DNA of 7,385 bases from JBBSEZ01 sp038239195 (lineage in GTDB: Bacteria > Planctomycetota > Planctomycetia > Gemmatales > Gemmataceae): the NCBI GenBank assembly GCA_038239195.1, contig JBBSEZ010000485.1, positions 1 to 7,385 on the forward strand. Direction: 5' to 3'. The position numbers were made by a program, and so were the translations under genes. Positions 1-7,385 of this stretch are shown piece after piece (the first letter of the stretch is position 1; each line of letters starts with the position of its first letter). The notes below the pieces were generated by a model, which was given only the letters and a program-made list of their open reading frames with translations, searched no databases and was not told the origin of the DNA.

Positions 1-65
1 CCCACCCGGCGTGGCCGTGAGCCCTCCGCGCCCCAGGTCGTGTAGTAGAGGCCTCCTGAATTCGA

Positions 66-94
66 CCGGCCGCCTGGACTATCCAGGCGGCCGG
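66..94. terminator. Strong stem-loop terminator, possibly bidirectional
   Basis: A perfect 12-bp GC-rich stem (66-77 pairs with 83-94) closes on the 5-base loop ACTAT, and A78-T82 could add one more pair. It lies 17 bases beyond the porin stop codon on the minus strand, so it probably ends that transcript. The only short T run (97-99) follows it on the plus strand, so it may also end a plus-strand gene entering from the left. The minus side has only TCGAATTC after the stem, so intrinsic termination in that direction would be imperfect. Confidence 0.65.
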
Positions 95-111
95 CCTTTC
101 GCGCCCCCTCC

Positions 112-1197
112 TCAAAACTCCAGCTCCGCCCGCAGCACCAGCCCCTCCAGCCCGAGGTCGCCCGTCCGGCGCGACATCTTCCCCAAATGCGAATCGTCCA
201 CGAAGTCCGGCGAATCGACTGCGCCGAACCAGTTGACCAGCTCGTAGCCCGCGCTCACCCGCCAGTTGCGATACTTCCAGCTCACGCCCAGGCCCAGTTC
301 CGCCACCGGCACCATCTTGTGGAAGCGGTCGGTCACGTTTACCAGCGTCGAGGCCCCGCTGTTGGTCGTCTCGGTCAGCGTGCTGCGGAACGTGCCGCTC
401 ATCAGCGACGCTCCGCCGCGGGCGTACAGGCCCAGCCCCTTCCAGATCGACCACTGGCCCTCGGCGCCCATCCGCAGGCCGCCGCCGTTGAAGTCGATGC
501 GGCTGTGGACGTGGTCGTTGCGCGCGTCCCCGCCATTGTAGTACGCGTTGTTCTCCAGGCCGATCGTGGCGAAGCGCGGCCCGGCGAAGGCGCGGACGTC
601 CAGCGCCTCGCTCGGGTGGAAGTGCTTGCCGACCTCCACGTCGTAGACGTTGTAGTTGAGCTTGGCGTCGGCGAGGGCGCTGTCGGCCACCTCCACCATG
701 CCGGGGTGCGTCAGCGTGGGGAAGAGCGATCCGCCGGCGGGCCGGCCCGCGAGGTCATTGGCGTTGTCGTGGAAGTAGGTGTAGTTGAAGCCGGCCTCCC
801 AGCCCTCGCCGGGCAGCCGGTAGCCGGCGCCGACGCGGAACCCACTCGCCGTGTTCCAGTTGAGGGAGCGCACGTCGCCCTGGGGCCCGAAATCGCTGCG
901 GTTGGTGCCGACGATGGCGAAGTCGAGCGGCCGCGTTCGCGCTTTCAGCAGCAGGTAGTCCGCCGTGAAGAGAAACGCCCCGGCGGGCTCGTCCTCGTTT
1001 TCCGAGGGGGCCTCTGTGGGCAAGACGGGCTCGGCAGACGGCGACGCTGCCGGTTCGGGGGCGGGGCAAGGCAGCGTGCTCCCGAGAGGAGGCAATCCGT
1101 CGGGGGCGGGCTGGGCGGGCTGCGCCCACGCCGGCAGCGGGGCGAGAAGGAGCAACCCGACCAACCCCCAGCCGAACCGGCTCACGTGCGAACTCAT
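112..1197 (-). CDS. Lpg1974/MOMP-like outer-membrane beta-barrel porin
   Basis: This looks like a secreted outer-membrane barrel of the Legionella MOMP-like (Lpg1974) family, which is widespread and multicopy in planctomycetes. The protein is 361 aa from ATG 1197. Residues 1-25 form a signal peptide with a hydrophobic core GLVGLLLLAP and a likely AWA/Q cleavage site. A Pro/Ala/Glu-rich low-complexity linker follows (about 26-73). The remainder alternates Gly/aromatic strands typical of a barrel (GFRVGAGYRL, LNYNVYDVEVGKHF, GPRFATIGLENN, RVSAGYELVNWFG). The chain ends in LRAELEF, with the terminal Phe used for outer-membrane insertion. ATG 1203 is also in frame, but AGGGG touches it directly. 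The same AGGGG is six bases from ATG 1197, so I prefer 1197. The gene stands alone and is divergent from zwf. Solute specificity cannot be read from the sequence. BBP7 is a related alternative family name. Confidence 0.82.
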   Translation of the reverse strand: MSSHVSRFGWGLVGLLLLAPLPAWAQPAQPAPDGLPPLGSTLPCPAPEPAASPSAEPVLPTEAPSENEDEPAGAFLFTADYLLLKARTRPLDFAIVGTNRSDFGPQGDVRSLNWNTASGFRVGAGYRLPGEGWEAGFNYTYFHDNANDLAGRPAGGSLFPTLTHPGMVEVADSALADAKLNYNVYDVEVGKHFHPSEALDVRAFAGPRFATIGLENNAYYNGGDARNDHVHSRIDFNGGGLRMGAEGQWSIWKGLGLYARGGASLMSGTFRSTLTETTNSGASTLVNVTDRFHKMVPVAELGLGVSWKYRNWRVSAGYELVNWFGAVDSPDFVDDSHLGKMSRRTGDLGLEGLVLRAELEF

Positions 1198-1203
1198 CTT
1201 CAT

Positions 1204-1208
1204 CCCCT
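1204..1208 (-). promoter_or_regulatory. Ribosome binding site deciding the porin start
   Basis: AGGGG on the minus strand abuts ATG 1203 but sits six bases before the in-frame ATG at 1197. This spacing supports translation from the second ATG. Confidence 0.55.
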
Positions 1209-1221
1209 GGTCGAGGCCCTC

Positions 1222-1305
1222 GCCCGCCGTCCTCGCGAGCGGCGGGCTTCACGCCCGCCGTCCAGACCGCCGGCATAAAGCCGGCGGCTCGCTCGGCGCA
1301 GCGAG
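1222..1305. repeat. Tandem GC-rich hairpins (REP-like) in the porin leader
   Basis: Three stem-loops lie side by side: 1240-1247 with 1253-1260 (8 bp, loop TTCAC), 1267-1274 with 1280-1287 (8 bp, loop ATAAA), and 1288-1293 with 1300-1305 (6 bp). The 11-mer GCCCGCCGTCC occurs twice (1222-1232 and 1253-1263), so segment 1240-1247 can pair with either copy and the two stems exclude each other. If the porin promoter proposed at 1350-1378 is right, the block lies in the porin 5' leader. The style resembles dispersed intergenic hairpin repeats of large GC-rich genomes. I cannot test copy number from this window. Confidence 0.6.
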
Positions 1306-1349
1306 GGGAGGGCTCGATGCCCGTCGAGAGACTTTGATTTGGGGGCGCC

Positions 1350-1378
1350 GGTATAGCGAGGCGCCGGCCCGGTTGCAA
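1350..1378 (-). promoter_or_regulatory. Candidate sigma70 promoter of the porin gene
   Basis: On the minus strand, TTGCAA (1378-1373) and TATACC (1355-1350) are separated by 17 bases. Each matches four of six consensus positions. The transcript would start near 1343 and carry a leader of about 145 bases containing the tandem hairpins. Two copies of GGCGCCGG (1344-1351 and 1360-1367), starting 16 bases apart, flank the -10 and could bind a regulator. Confidence 0.4.
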
Positions 1379-1411
1379 TCGCAACTTCTCGCGCCGCGGC
1401 CCCTCGCTCTC

Positions 1412-1440
1412 TTGGAGGCCGCGCCCTCCCTTTCTAGGCT
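1412..1440 (+). promoter_or_regulatory. Weak candidate promoter of zwf
   Basis: TTGGAG (1412-1417) and TAGGCT (1435-1440) are spaced by 17 bases. Each matches three of six consensus positions, including the key first, second and last bases of the -10. A start near 1447 would give a leader of about 40 bases before ATG 1486. The match is weak and rests on position as much as sequence. Confidence 0.28.
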
Positions 1441-1473
1441 ATGCGCTGGCGTCGGTGGCCCCTTTCCCGCGAC

Positions 1474-1478
1474 GGAGG
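1474..1478 (+). promoter_or_regulatory. Ribosome binding site deciding the zwf start
   Basis: GGAGG lies seven bases before ATG 1486. The in-frame ATG at 1441 has no comparable site, and the 15 residues it would add are Arg/Trp-rich and unlike the family. This is why 1486 was chosen. Confidence 0.7.
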
Positions 1479-1485
1479 CGTTGCG

Positions 1486-3444
<1,959 letters not shown>

Positions 3445-3484
3445 CGGGACGACCGCAGCGGTGGGGCCGAACGGACTGCCGAGC

Positions 3485-3533
3485 GCCGGCCATCCTCGCA
3501 CCAACCTTGCTATCGGCCTGGCCCCTGGCCGGC
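3485..3533. repeat. Inverted repeat between zwf and the RES gene
   Basis: An 8-bp perfect GC-only arm pair (GCCGGCCA at 3485-3492, TGGCCGGC at 3526-3533) encloses 33 bases in the 108-bp gap. No T run follows on either strand, so termination is doubtful. It could still slow transcription or protect the zwf 3' end. Confidence 0.3.
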
Positions 3534-3552
3534 AGAACCGTCAAGGGCCCCA

Positions 3553-4143
3553 ATGCCTCCACACCCCGATTCGGTCCGACTCACTCGCGCCCTGGGACGG
3601 TGTTCGGCACGCGCCGTTCCGTGGCGCGGCATCGTTTACCGCTCCTCTTCTCCGCGTTACGGGAACAAGGATGACCTCCTCACCGGGGCCGGGAGCAAGA
3701 CTGCTGGCGCTCGCTGGAACCCACCGAACAGTTTTCGCACGGTTTACGCCAGTTCAAGCCCCGAAACCGCCCTCGCCGAGGTGCTCGCGCACTTCCGGCA
3801 CTATAGCCTCCCCCTCTCGAAGGCCATGCCGCGCATCATCGTCTCCCTGGAAGCGCGCCTCCAGCGGGCCCTGGACCTGACGGACGGCACGGTCCGCCGC
3901 CTACTTGGCGTCTCCAAGCGGCGACTCCTGAACGAACCGTGGCGCGAGGAGCAAAAGAAGGGGCGCGAGGCGTTGACGCAGGCCATCGGGCGCCTCGCCT
4001 TTCAAGCGGACTGGGAAGGGCTTGTCGTCCCATCCGCAGCCCAGAAGGACGGGGTGAACCTCATCCTTTTCCCGGCGAACCTCACCGCCCCCGCCAGTTG
4101 GCTCAAGATCATCAACCGAGCCGACCTTCCCGGCCCTCCCTAG
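3553..4143 (+). CDS. RES-domain NAD+ phosphorylase toxin (type II toxin-antitoxin)
   Basis: RES toxins cleave NAD+ by phosphorolysis and arrest growth until neutralised by a cognate Xre/DUF2384 antitoxin. The protein is 196 aa. The fold spans about residues 22-180 and shows the defining residues: Arg30 in VYR, Arg54 in GARWN, Glu76 in TALAE, and Ser161 in VVPSA. The hydrophobic core patterns TVYASSSPETALAEVLAH and GVNLILFPANL fit the family. AAGGG five bases before ATG 3553 is an acceptable ribosome site. The gene lies 108 bp after zwf with no convincing promoter between, so it may be weakly co-transcribed with zwf. The antitoxin gene follows 87 bp downstream, the opposite of the usual order. 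All key residues are present, so the toxin is probably active. Activity itself is inferred. Confidence 0.85.
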   Translation: MPPHPDSVRLTRALGRCSARAVPWRGIVYRSSSPRYGNKDDLLTGAGSKTAGARWNPPNSFRTVYASSSPETALAEVLAHFRHYSLPLSKAMPRIIVSLEARLQRALDLTDGTVRRLLGVSKRRLLNEPWREEQKKGREALTQAIGRLAFQADWEGLVVPSAAQKDGVNLILFPANLTAPASWLKIINRADLPGPP

Positions 4144-4159
4144 CCGATGATCTCCTTAT

Positions 4160-4181
4160 GCACTTTTGCATGTAAAAGTGC
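4160..4181. promoter_or_regulatory. Palindromic operator upstream of the antitoxin promoter
   Basis: GCACTTTT (4160-4167) and AAAAGTGC (4174-4181) form a perfect 8-bp inverted repeat around six bases. It directly abuts the -35 element at 4182. It is AT-rich in a GC-rich setting. This is the expected place for a site where the Xre-type antitoxin, alone or with the toxin, would repress its own transcription. It could alternatively act as a weak hairpin after the toxin gene, but no T run follows. Confidence 0.55.
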
Positions 4182-4209
4182 TTGACCTCTCGGGCGAAGG
4201 TGCGATAAT
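4182..4209 (+). promoter_or_regulatory. Sigma70-like promoter of the antitoxin gene
   Basis: TTGACC (4182-4187) and GATAAT (4204-4209) each match five of six consensus positions, with a 16-base spacer. This is the best promoter in the window. Transcription would start near 4216, leaving a leader of only about 15 bases that begins at the strong ribosome site GAGGAGGG (4216-4223). Confidence 0.62.
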
Positions 4210-4230
4210 GAAAGCGAGGAGGGCCACGCG

Positions 4231-4638
4231 ATGACGACCAAACGCGCGAAAGCGACCAAAGCGACAGCACACAAAGAAGCTCGAAAGTCACCGCCCCCCC
4301 CGCCGGTCGTGAGTGCTGGGGGCCTGGTGGCTGAAGTTCGGCGGAAACTCGGCCTCAGCCGAAAAGTCTTCTCTCGCCTGACGGGGTTTTCGGAACGAGC
4401 CATCGCCAACTGGGAGAGTGGCGGGAAGCCCGACGAGCCTGGCCTTCGCCGCATTCGGGAGACCGAGCGTTTTCAGGCGAGGCTCGCCGAAGTCGTGCAG
4501 CCGGAAGCCATCCCGGCCTGGCTGGACGCTCCGAACGACGCCTTTGAGGGCCTGAAGCCCTTGGAGGTGATCGAAAGGGGCGAGATCGACCGTCTCTGGA
4601 ACATGATCTACTATCTCGAATCCGGCGTCGGAAGCTGA
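4231..4638 (+). CDS. Xre/MbcA/ParS (DUF2384) antitoxin
   Basis: This is the probable antitoxin that binds and blocks the RES toxin and represses the locus. The protein is 135 aa. Residues 1-25 are a basic Lys/Ala tail ending in five prolines, probably disordered. Residues about 30-75 are an Xre-like helix-turn-helix (VRRKLGLSRKVFSRLTGFSERAIANWE). Residues about 94-133 match the toxin-binding domain, with AWLDAPNDAFEGLKPLEVI and then a helix ending in WNMIYYLESG. GAGGAGGG lies seven bases before ATG 4231. The gene has its own promoter and operator in the gap after the toxin gene, which would let antitoxin be made independently of the toxin. The long basic proline-rich N-terminus is longer than the family needs and might add non-specific DNA binding. 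Pairing with the upstream RES gene is inferred from adjacency and family partnership. Confidence 0.83.
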   Translation: MTTKRAKATKATAHKEARKSPPPPPVVSAGGLVAEVRRKLGLSRKVFSRLTGFSERAIANWESGGKPDEPGLRRIRETERFQARLAEVVQPEAIPAWLDAPNDAFEGLKPLEVIERGEIDRLWNMIYYLESGVGS

Positions 4639-4698
4639 AAGGGCCCCGCCGCAAGCTGGGCACGCCTTCCGGCAAGCGAAAAACTTGGGGCGTCCGGA

Positions 4699-4839
4699 TT
4701 ACTGCGTCCGACCTTTCTAAAGATACAGGCCCCGCAGCGACATAGCGATGTCACTGGGGTTGGTTACCCTACGCATGAGGCAGTGACATCGGCATGTCAC
4801 CTAGGGGCAGGGTGTCTTTAGAAAGGTCGGACGCAGTAA
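4699..4839. mobile_element. 141-bp near-palindromic MITE-like hairpin element
   Basis: The outer arms 4699-4723 and 4815-4839 are perfectly complementary for 25 bp, beginning TTACTGCG and ending CGCAGTAA. The matching continues imperfectly through the middle, and the inner arms 4746-4756 and 4781-4791 are perfect for 11 bp. The centre (4757-4780) contains a small GGGT/ACCC hairpin. The ends are compatible with a TA target duplication (TA-CTGCG ... CGCAG-TA), as in IS630/Tc1-mariner-derived MITEs, but the palindrome itself includes those bases, so this is only suggestive. There is no coding capacity. It sits in the 348-base gene-free stretch 4639-4986. I see nothing supportable in the flanks 4640-4698 and 4840-4986 except a 6-bp inverted repeat at 4863-4882. 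Confidence 0.6.
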
Positions 4840-4986
4840 GTTGCGGCTGAACCACTCGCGCGCTGGAATGACTGGTTTCCAGGTCTGCCTCTTCCGCTCT
4901 TCCCTCACTCCCATCCTCGTCGGGGGCACCAGGCGCGCAAATGCAGCGACCGGAACAGGGCGCCCTCACACCTCGGAGCGGGACGA

Positions 4987-5457
4987 TCAACTCACGATAG
5001 GATCGAGGACCGACCCTTGCGATTGCCCGGTCAAGCGCTGGGAGAGCCTCAGCGCTTGCTGGTCGGTCATCGAGGAGATGGTGTCCGCGACCAGGCGCGC
5101 GCAGCGCGCCGGCGGGATGTCGCCTTGCGTGCGGGGGACGTCTTCCGCTTCTTCGCGAAATTCGGGAGGAAACAAGGCCCAGTTCCGCTCTCGGCCAGCC
5201 TCGGAGAAGATGTCGAAGAGAGCGCGGATGATCTTCCGCTGTCCGTACCGATGTCCGGCCAGCCCGGGGTTGTCGATGACGTAACGCCAGGTCAGTTCTT
5301 CGAGCAGGGCGACCTGGGTCAAGAAGTCCGCGGGCACGTCCAGGCCCCGGCCGCGTTCGCCGGGCGGGCGCACCAGTTTGGGGCCACTGTCGCAAGCCCC
5401 TGTTGGCTCTTGTGCTGAAATGATAGTTTCGGCATCGCTTATGGTTTTGTGCCGCAA
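4987..5457 (-). pseudogene. C-terminal remnant of a dGTPase-like HD phosphohydrolase
   Basis: The 156-residue reading (from TTG 5457) resembles only the last part of deoxynucleoside-triphosphate triphosphohydrolases, the domain after the HD core. The recognisable stretch runs from LDVPADF (about residue 39) through LLEELTWRYVIDNP, GQRKIIRALFDIF, LFPPEFRE and VADTISSMTDQQALRL to the stop. The metal-binding HD half, about 300 residues in complete enzymes, is absent. No ATG is available in frame, TTG 5457 has no good ribosome site, and the frame stays open upstream only to a TAG at 5571-5569. The residues before about 39 look unlike the family. I infer a 5'-truncated broken gene whose lost half was replaced by the DNA carrying the GNAT gene. 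It could instead be a short standalone protein. Homology is judged by eye. Confidence 0.5.
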
Positions 5458-5587
5458 TCGCGGAAAGTGCAGGCCCTCGAAACCCAGCAGGGTGGGATCG
5501 GCGTTCTTGACGGGAGCGAGGTCGCGCGGGAAGATCTTGCTGGAATCGATTGCCTGGCTCGTGCTGTTCTAACCGGGGCCCGAGACG

Positions 5588-6121
5588 ATGATGACACCCA
5601 CGTGGTCCCTGCGACGCCTGCACGTGCTCGAGGACGCGCAGATCGACGAGCTTGCCGACGTGTTGATCGACTGCGTCGAAGGCGGTGCGTCGGTGAGCTT
5701 CATGCACCCCCTGACGCGCGACCGCGCGGTGGCGTTCTGGCGGCGCGTGGCGCAAGGCGTGGCCGCGGGAGAACGCGCGCTGCTCGTCGCCCAAGATGCG
5801 CAAGGGCTGTGCGGCACCGTGCAGTTGGTGCTCGAGCAGCCGGAGAACCAGCCGCACCGGGCCGACCTGGCGAAGATGCTGGTGCATCGCCGCGCGCGCC
5901 GCCAGGGGCTGGGGGCGGCGCTGGTGCGGGCCGCGGAAGCCACGGCGCGCGCGTGCGGCAAGACGCTCCTGGTGCTCGACGCCGTCACCGGCGGCGAGGC
6001 CGAACGGCTGTACCAGCGCCTGGGCTGGCAGCGCGTGGGGGTGGTCCCCGGCTTTGCCTTGATGCCGCGGGGCGAGCCCTGCGATACGACCTACTACTAC
6101 CGCAACCTCGGTGGCGAGTGA
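5588..6121 (+). CDS. GNAT-family N-acetyltransferase
   Basis: The protein is 177 aa, the normal length for a single GNAT domain. It is expected to transfer an acetyl group from acetyl-CoA to an unidentified amine in the cytoplasm. The acetyl-CoA pyrophosphate-binding motif R-x-x-G-x-G is at R104-G109 (RRQGLGAAL), preceded by the beta strand AKMLVHRR. The later strand-helix TLLVLDAVTGGEAERLYQRLGWQRVG is the usual GNAT motif B region. The N-terminal half contains DCVEGGASVSFMHPL. Start 5588 is the first of two adjacent ATGs; 5591 is equally possible, and the only ribosome-site-like bases are GAG at 5582-5585. The overall wording of the protein recalls acetyltransferases of betaproteobacteria, and it lies beside a truncated gene. 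Both hint at acquisition by transfer. The substrate is unknown. Confidence 0.85.
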   Translation: MMTPTWSLRRLHVLEDAQIDELADVLIDCVEGGASVSFMHPLTRDRAVAFWRRVAQGVAAGERALLVAQDAQGLCGTVQLVLEQPENQPHRADLAKMLVHRRARRQGLGAALVRAAEATARACGKTLLVLDAVTGGEAERLYQRLGWQRVGVVPGFALMPRGEPCDTTYYYRNLGGE

Positions 6122-6198
6122 GGCGCCACGAGGGTGGCGGGGCATCGAGCCTGGATTCATCAACTCCTACCCCGAAACTGTTTGCCGAGAGGAACCGC

Positions 6199-7263
6199 AT
6201 GACCATCTCCAACCGGCACCTCCTCGCGGTCCTTGTGCCGCTCCTCGGCTGCCTTGTCGCCTCCGGCGGCGGCGGCGCGAATTTCCCACCGAAGCCATCG
6301 CCGAATGGCCCCCCACCGGCCGAGCCCGTCTTTCAGCCGCGTTTCACCATCGAAACCGGCCTCATGGATGCGTGGGGCCTGAAAAAGACCGGCCCCAAGC
6401 ACGTGGTGGTCTCGCCCGACGGGAAGTACCTCCTGACCCTGGCCATGTCGAACAAGGAGAACGTGCAGGTCTGGGACCTGGCGACGCACCAGAAGCTCCA
6501 CGCCTTCCGCAACGACATTGGCACCATGCACGCGCACGTGGCCATCGCCGACGACAGCAGGACGGCGGCCTACGTCCAGCTCCGCCCCAAGGCGGGGATC
6601 GTCCTCTTCGACCTCGTCACCGGCAAGGAAAAGCGGACCATCCTCGACGAACGCGGGCAGATCATCAACTCCCATTCGCCGCACCGATCGCTGGTTTTCT
6701 CCCCCGGAGGCAAGCTCATCGTGTACGGCGGCAAGCAGATCGCCGGGTGGGACACGGCCACGGGCAAGATCAAAATGGGCCAGGGCGACAGAGCGGAATG
6801 CCTGACGCCGTTCTTCGAGAACGGGACCAGGTTCGCGACCCTTCGTGCCGGACAGATCCAGGTCCGGGAGAGCGCGAGGGGCAACGCGATCAAAACGCTC
6901 GATGCGGGCAGGTGCCGGGCGATTGCCCTTTCGCGAGACGAACGGCTCCTGATCGCCGGGACCAACGGCCAGGTCAAATGCTGGGGCCTTCCCGACGGCG
7001 AACTGCGGAAGGACTTCAGCGTGGAAATGGGAACCTACCTGCACATCGTTCCCTTCCCCGGCCTTCACGTCGCCGCGTGGCCCACGAATAGCGGCTTTAT
7101 CGTCTGCGACCTCGATACCGGAACCAAGTTGCAGCAAGTGAAGACGAACGAGCCCTACGTGACCGGGCTTGCCGTGACGCCCGACGGATCGACGCTGCTC
7201 ACCGCTGCCACCGATGGCACGATCAAAGGTTGGAAGCTGAACGCGAGTGGGATGGTGGAGTGA
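6199..7263 (+). CDS. Secreted WD40-like beta-propeller protein
   Basis: The protein is 354 aa. It starts with a signal sequence (basic NRH, then LLAVLVPLLGCLVASGG), followed by a Pro-rich spacer to about residue 50. The spacer could follow signal peptidase I cleavage near A27. Alternatively LLGC (Cys18) may be a lipobox, though Leu at -2 is atypical and the hydrophobic stretch continues past the Cys. The rest reads as about seven degenerate WD40 repeats. Repeat ends are visible at VWDL (91-94), LFDL (136-139), GWDT (183-186), CWGL (261-264), CDLD (303-306) and GWKL (344-347), with strand entries such as SPDGKYLL (72-79) and TPDGSTLL. Such proteins are abundant in planctomycetes and usually serve as binding scaffolds. 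No catalytic residues are evident. GAGAGGA five bases before ATG 6199 fixes the start. The 77-bp gap after the GNAT gene holds no promoter I trust. Confidence 0.8.
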   Translation: MTISNRHLLAVLVPLLGCLVASGGGGANFPPKPSPNGPPPAEPVFQPRFTIETGLMDAWGLKKTGPKHVVVSPDGKYLLTLAMSNKENVQVWDLATHQKLHAFRNDIGTMHAHVAIADDSRTAAYVQLRPKAGIVLFDLVTGKEKRTILDERGQIINSHSPHRSLVFSPGGKLIVYGGKQIAGWDTATGKIKMGQGDRAECLTPFFENGTRFATLRAGQIQVRESARGNAIKTLDAGRCRAIALSRDERLLIAGTNGQVKCWGLPDGELRKDFSVEMGTYLHIVPFPGLHVAAWPTNSGFIVCDLDTGTKLQQVKTNEPYVTGLAVTPDGSTLLTAATDGTIKGWKLNASGMVE

Positions 7264-7348
7264 CCGGCGCGCTGGCTCCCTGTAGGACGGCTCTACCCAG
7301 ACGTCGGGCCCGCGCTGGCGATCCGTACACAAGCCAAACAACGCCCCG

Positions 7349-7360
7349 CCCCCCCCCCCC
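7349..7360 (+). repeat. Run of 12 C in the gene-free right end
   Basis: Bases 7264-7385 hold no gene. The last 45 are C-rich, with a 12-base C run and further C clusters around AAAAA (7364-7368). The run could be a slippage-prone tract or an artefact near a contig end. Confidence 0.5.
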
Positions 7361-7385
7361 ACCAAAAAGGCCCCCGCCCCCATGC

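Noticed and set aside
1..45. Possible last 14 codons of a plus-strand gene ending at TAG 43-45
   Set aside because: A stop followed 20 bases later by a strong stem-loop is suggestive, but 14 residues give no recognisable content and chance is not excluded.
187..1278. Plus-strand open frame opposite the porin gene
   Set aside because: It mirrors the porin codons and is dominated by Arg, Val, Ala and Gly. The minus strand has the signal peptide and barrel pattern.
1222..1305. CRISPR array or riboswitch
   Set aside because: The repeats are short palindromic hairpins without regular spacers, and no ligand-binding RNA consensus is recognisable.
1441..1485. Upstream in-frame ATG extending zwf by 15 residues
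   Set aside because: It has no ribosome site, the added residues are Arg/Trp-rich and unlike the family, and GGAGG sits at ideal spacing before ATG 1486.
3485..3533. zwf terminator
   Set aside because: The 8-bp stem has a 33-base loop and no T run on either strand. It is kept only as an inverted repeat.
4769..6163. 464-codon minus-strand frame across the palindrome, remnant and GNAT gene
   Set aside because: It is Arg/Pro-rich with no domain pattern and runs through the palindromic element and antisense to a clear GNAT gene.
5449..6198. Plus-strand extension of the propeller gene through the GNAT region
   Set aside because: The frame is open by GC bias only. The signal peptide and ribosome site place the start at 6199.
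6160..7383. 407-codon minus-strand frame antisense to the propeller gene
   Set aside because: It has no signal, domain or ribosome site, and the plus strand has clear WD40 periodicity.

Overview
The window comes from a GC-rich bacterium, most likely a planctomycete. The best pointers are a Lpg1974/MOMP-type outer-membrane porin of the form common in Planctomycetes, a secreted degenerate WD40 propeller, and GC-rich hairpin repeats between genes. This assignment rests on protein and sequence style only, because the window has no rRNA or other phylogenetic marker.

Layout. A 12-bp perfect stem-loop (66-94) ends the minus-strand porin gene (112-1197). The porin's upstream region carries tandem GC hairpins and a plausible promoter. 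Divergent from it, on the plus strand, is a glucose-6-phosphate dehydrogenase gene (zwf, 1486-3444). Its protein is about 130 residues longer than usual because a complete cyclic-nucleotide-binding domain is fused to the C-terminus. Next comes a toxin-antitoxin pair: a RES-domain NAD+-degrading toxin (3553-4143), then an Xre/MbcA/ParS antitoxin (4231-4638). The antitoxin has its own sigma70-like promoter and a palindromic operator in the 87-bp gap. This is the reverse of the usual antitoxin-first order.

The stretch 4639-4986 has no gene I can support. It holds a 141-bp near-palindrome (4699-4839) with 25-bp perfect terminal arms, which looks like a MITE or other small hairpin element. Beyond it, on the minus strand, is what looks like the C-terminal piece of a dGTPase-like HD protein (4987-5457) lacking its catalytic half. 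Its frame closes at 5569-5571, just before an intact plus-strand GNAT acetyltransferase gene (5588-6121). A secreted seven-repeat WD40-like protein (6199-7263) follows, then 122 non-coding bases ending in a C-rich run.

Working together. The toxin and antitoxin form one unit. The other genes look like independent transcription units. The main point of interest is the zwf-cNMP domain fusion, which would put entry into the oxidative pentose-phosphate pathway under direct cyclic-nucleotide control. The part from about 3450 to 6120 (toxin-antitoxin pair, palindromic element, gene remnant, GNAT) reads as an accessory patch assembled by mobile or recombining DNA.
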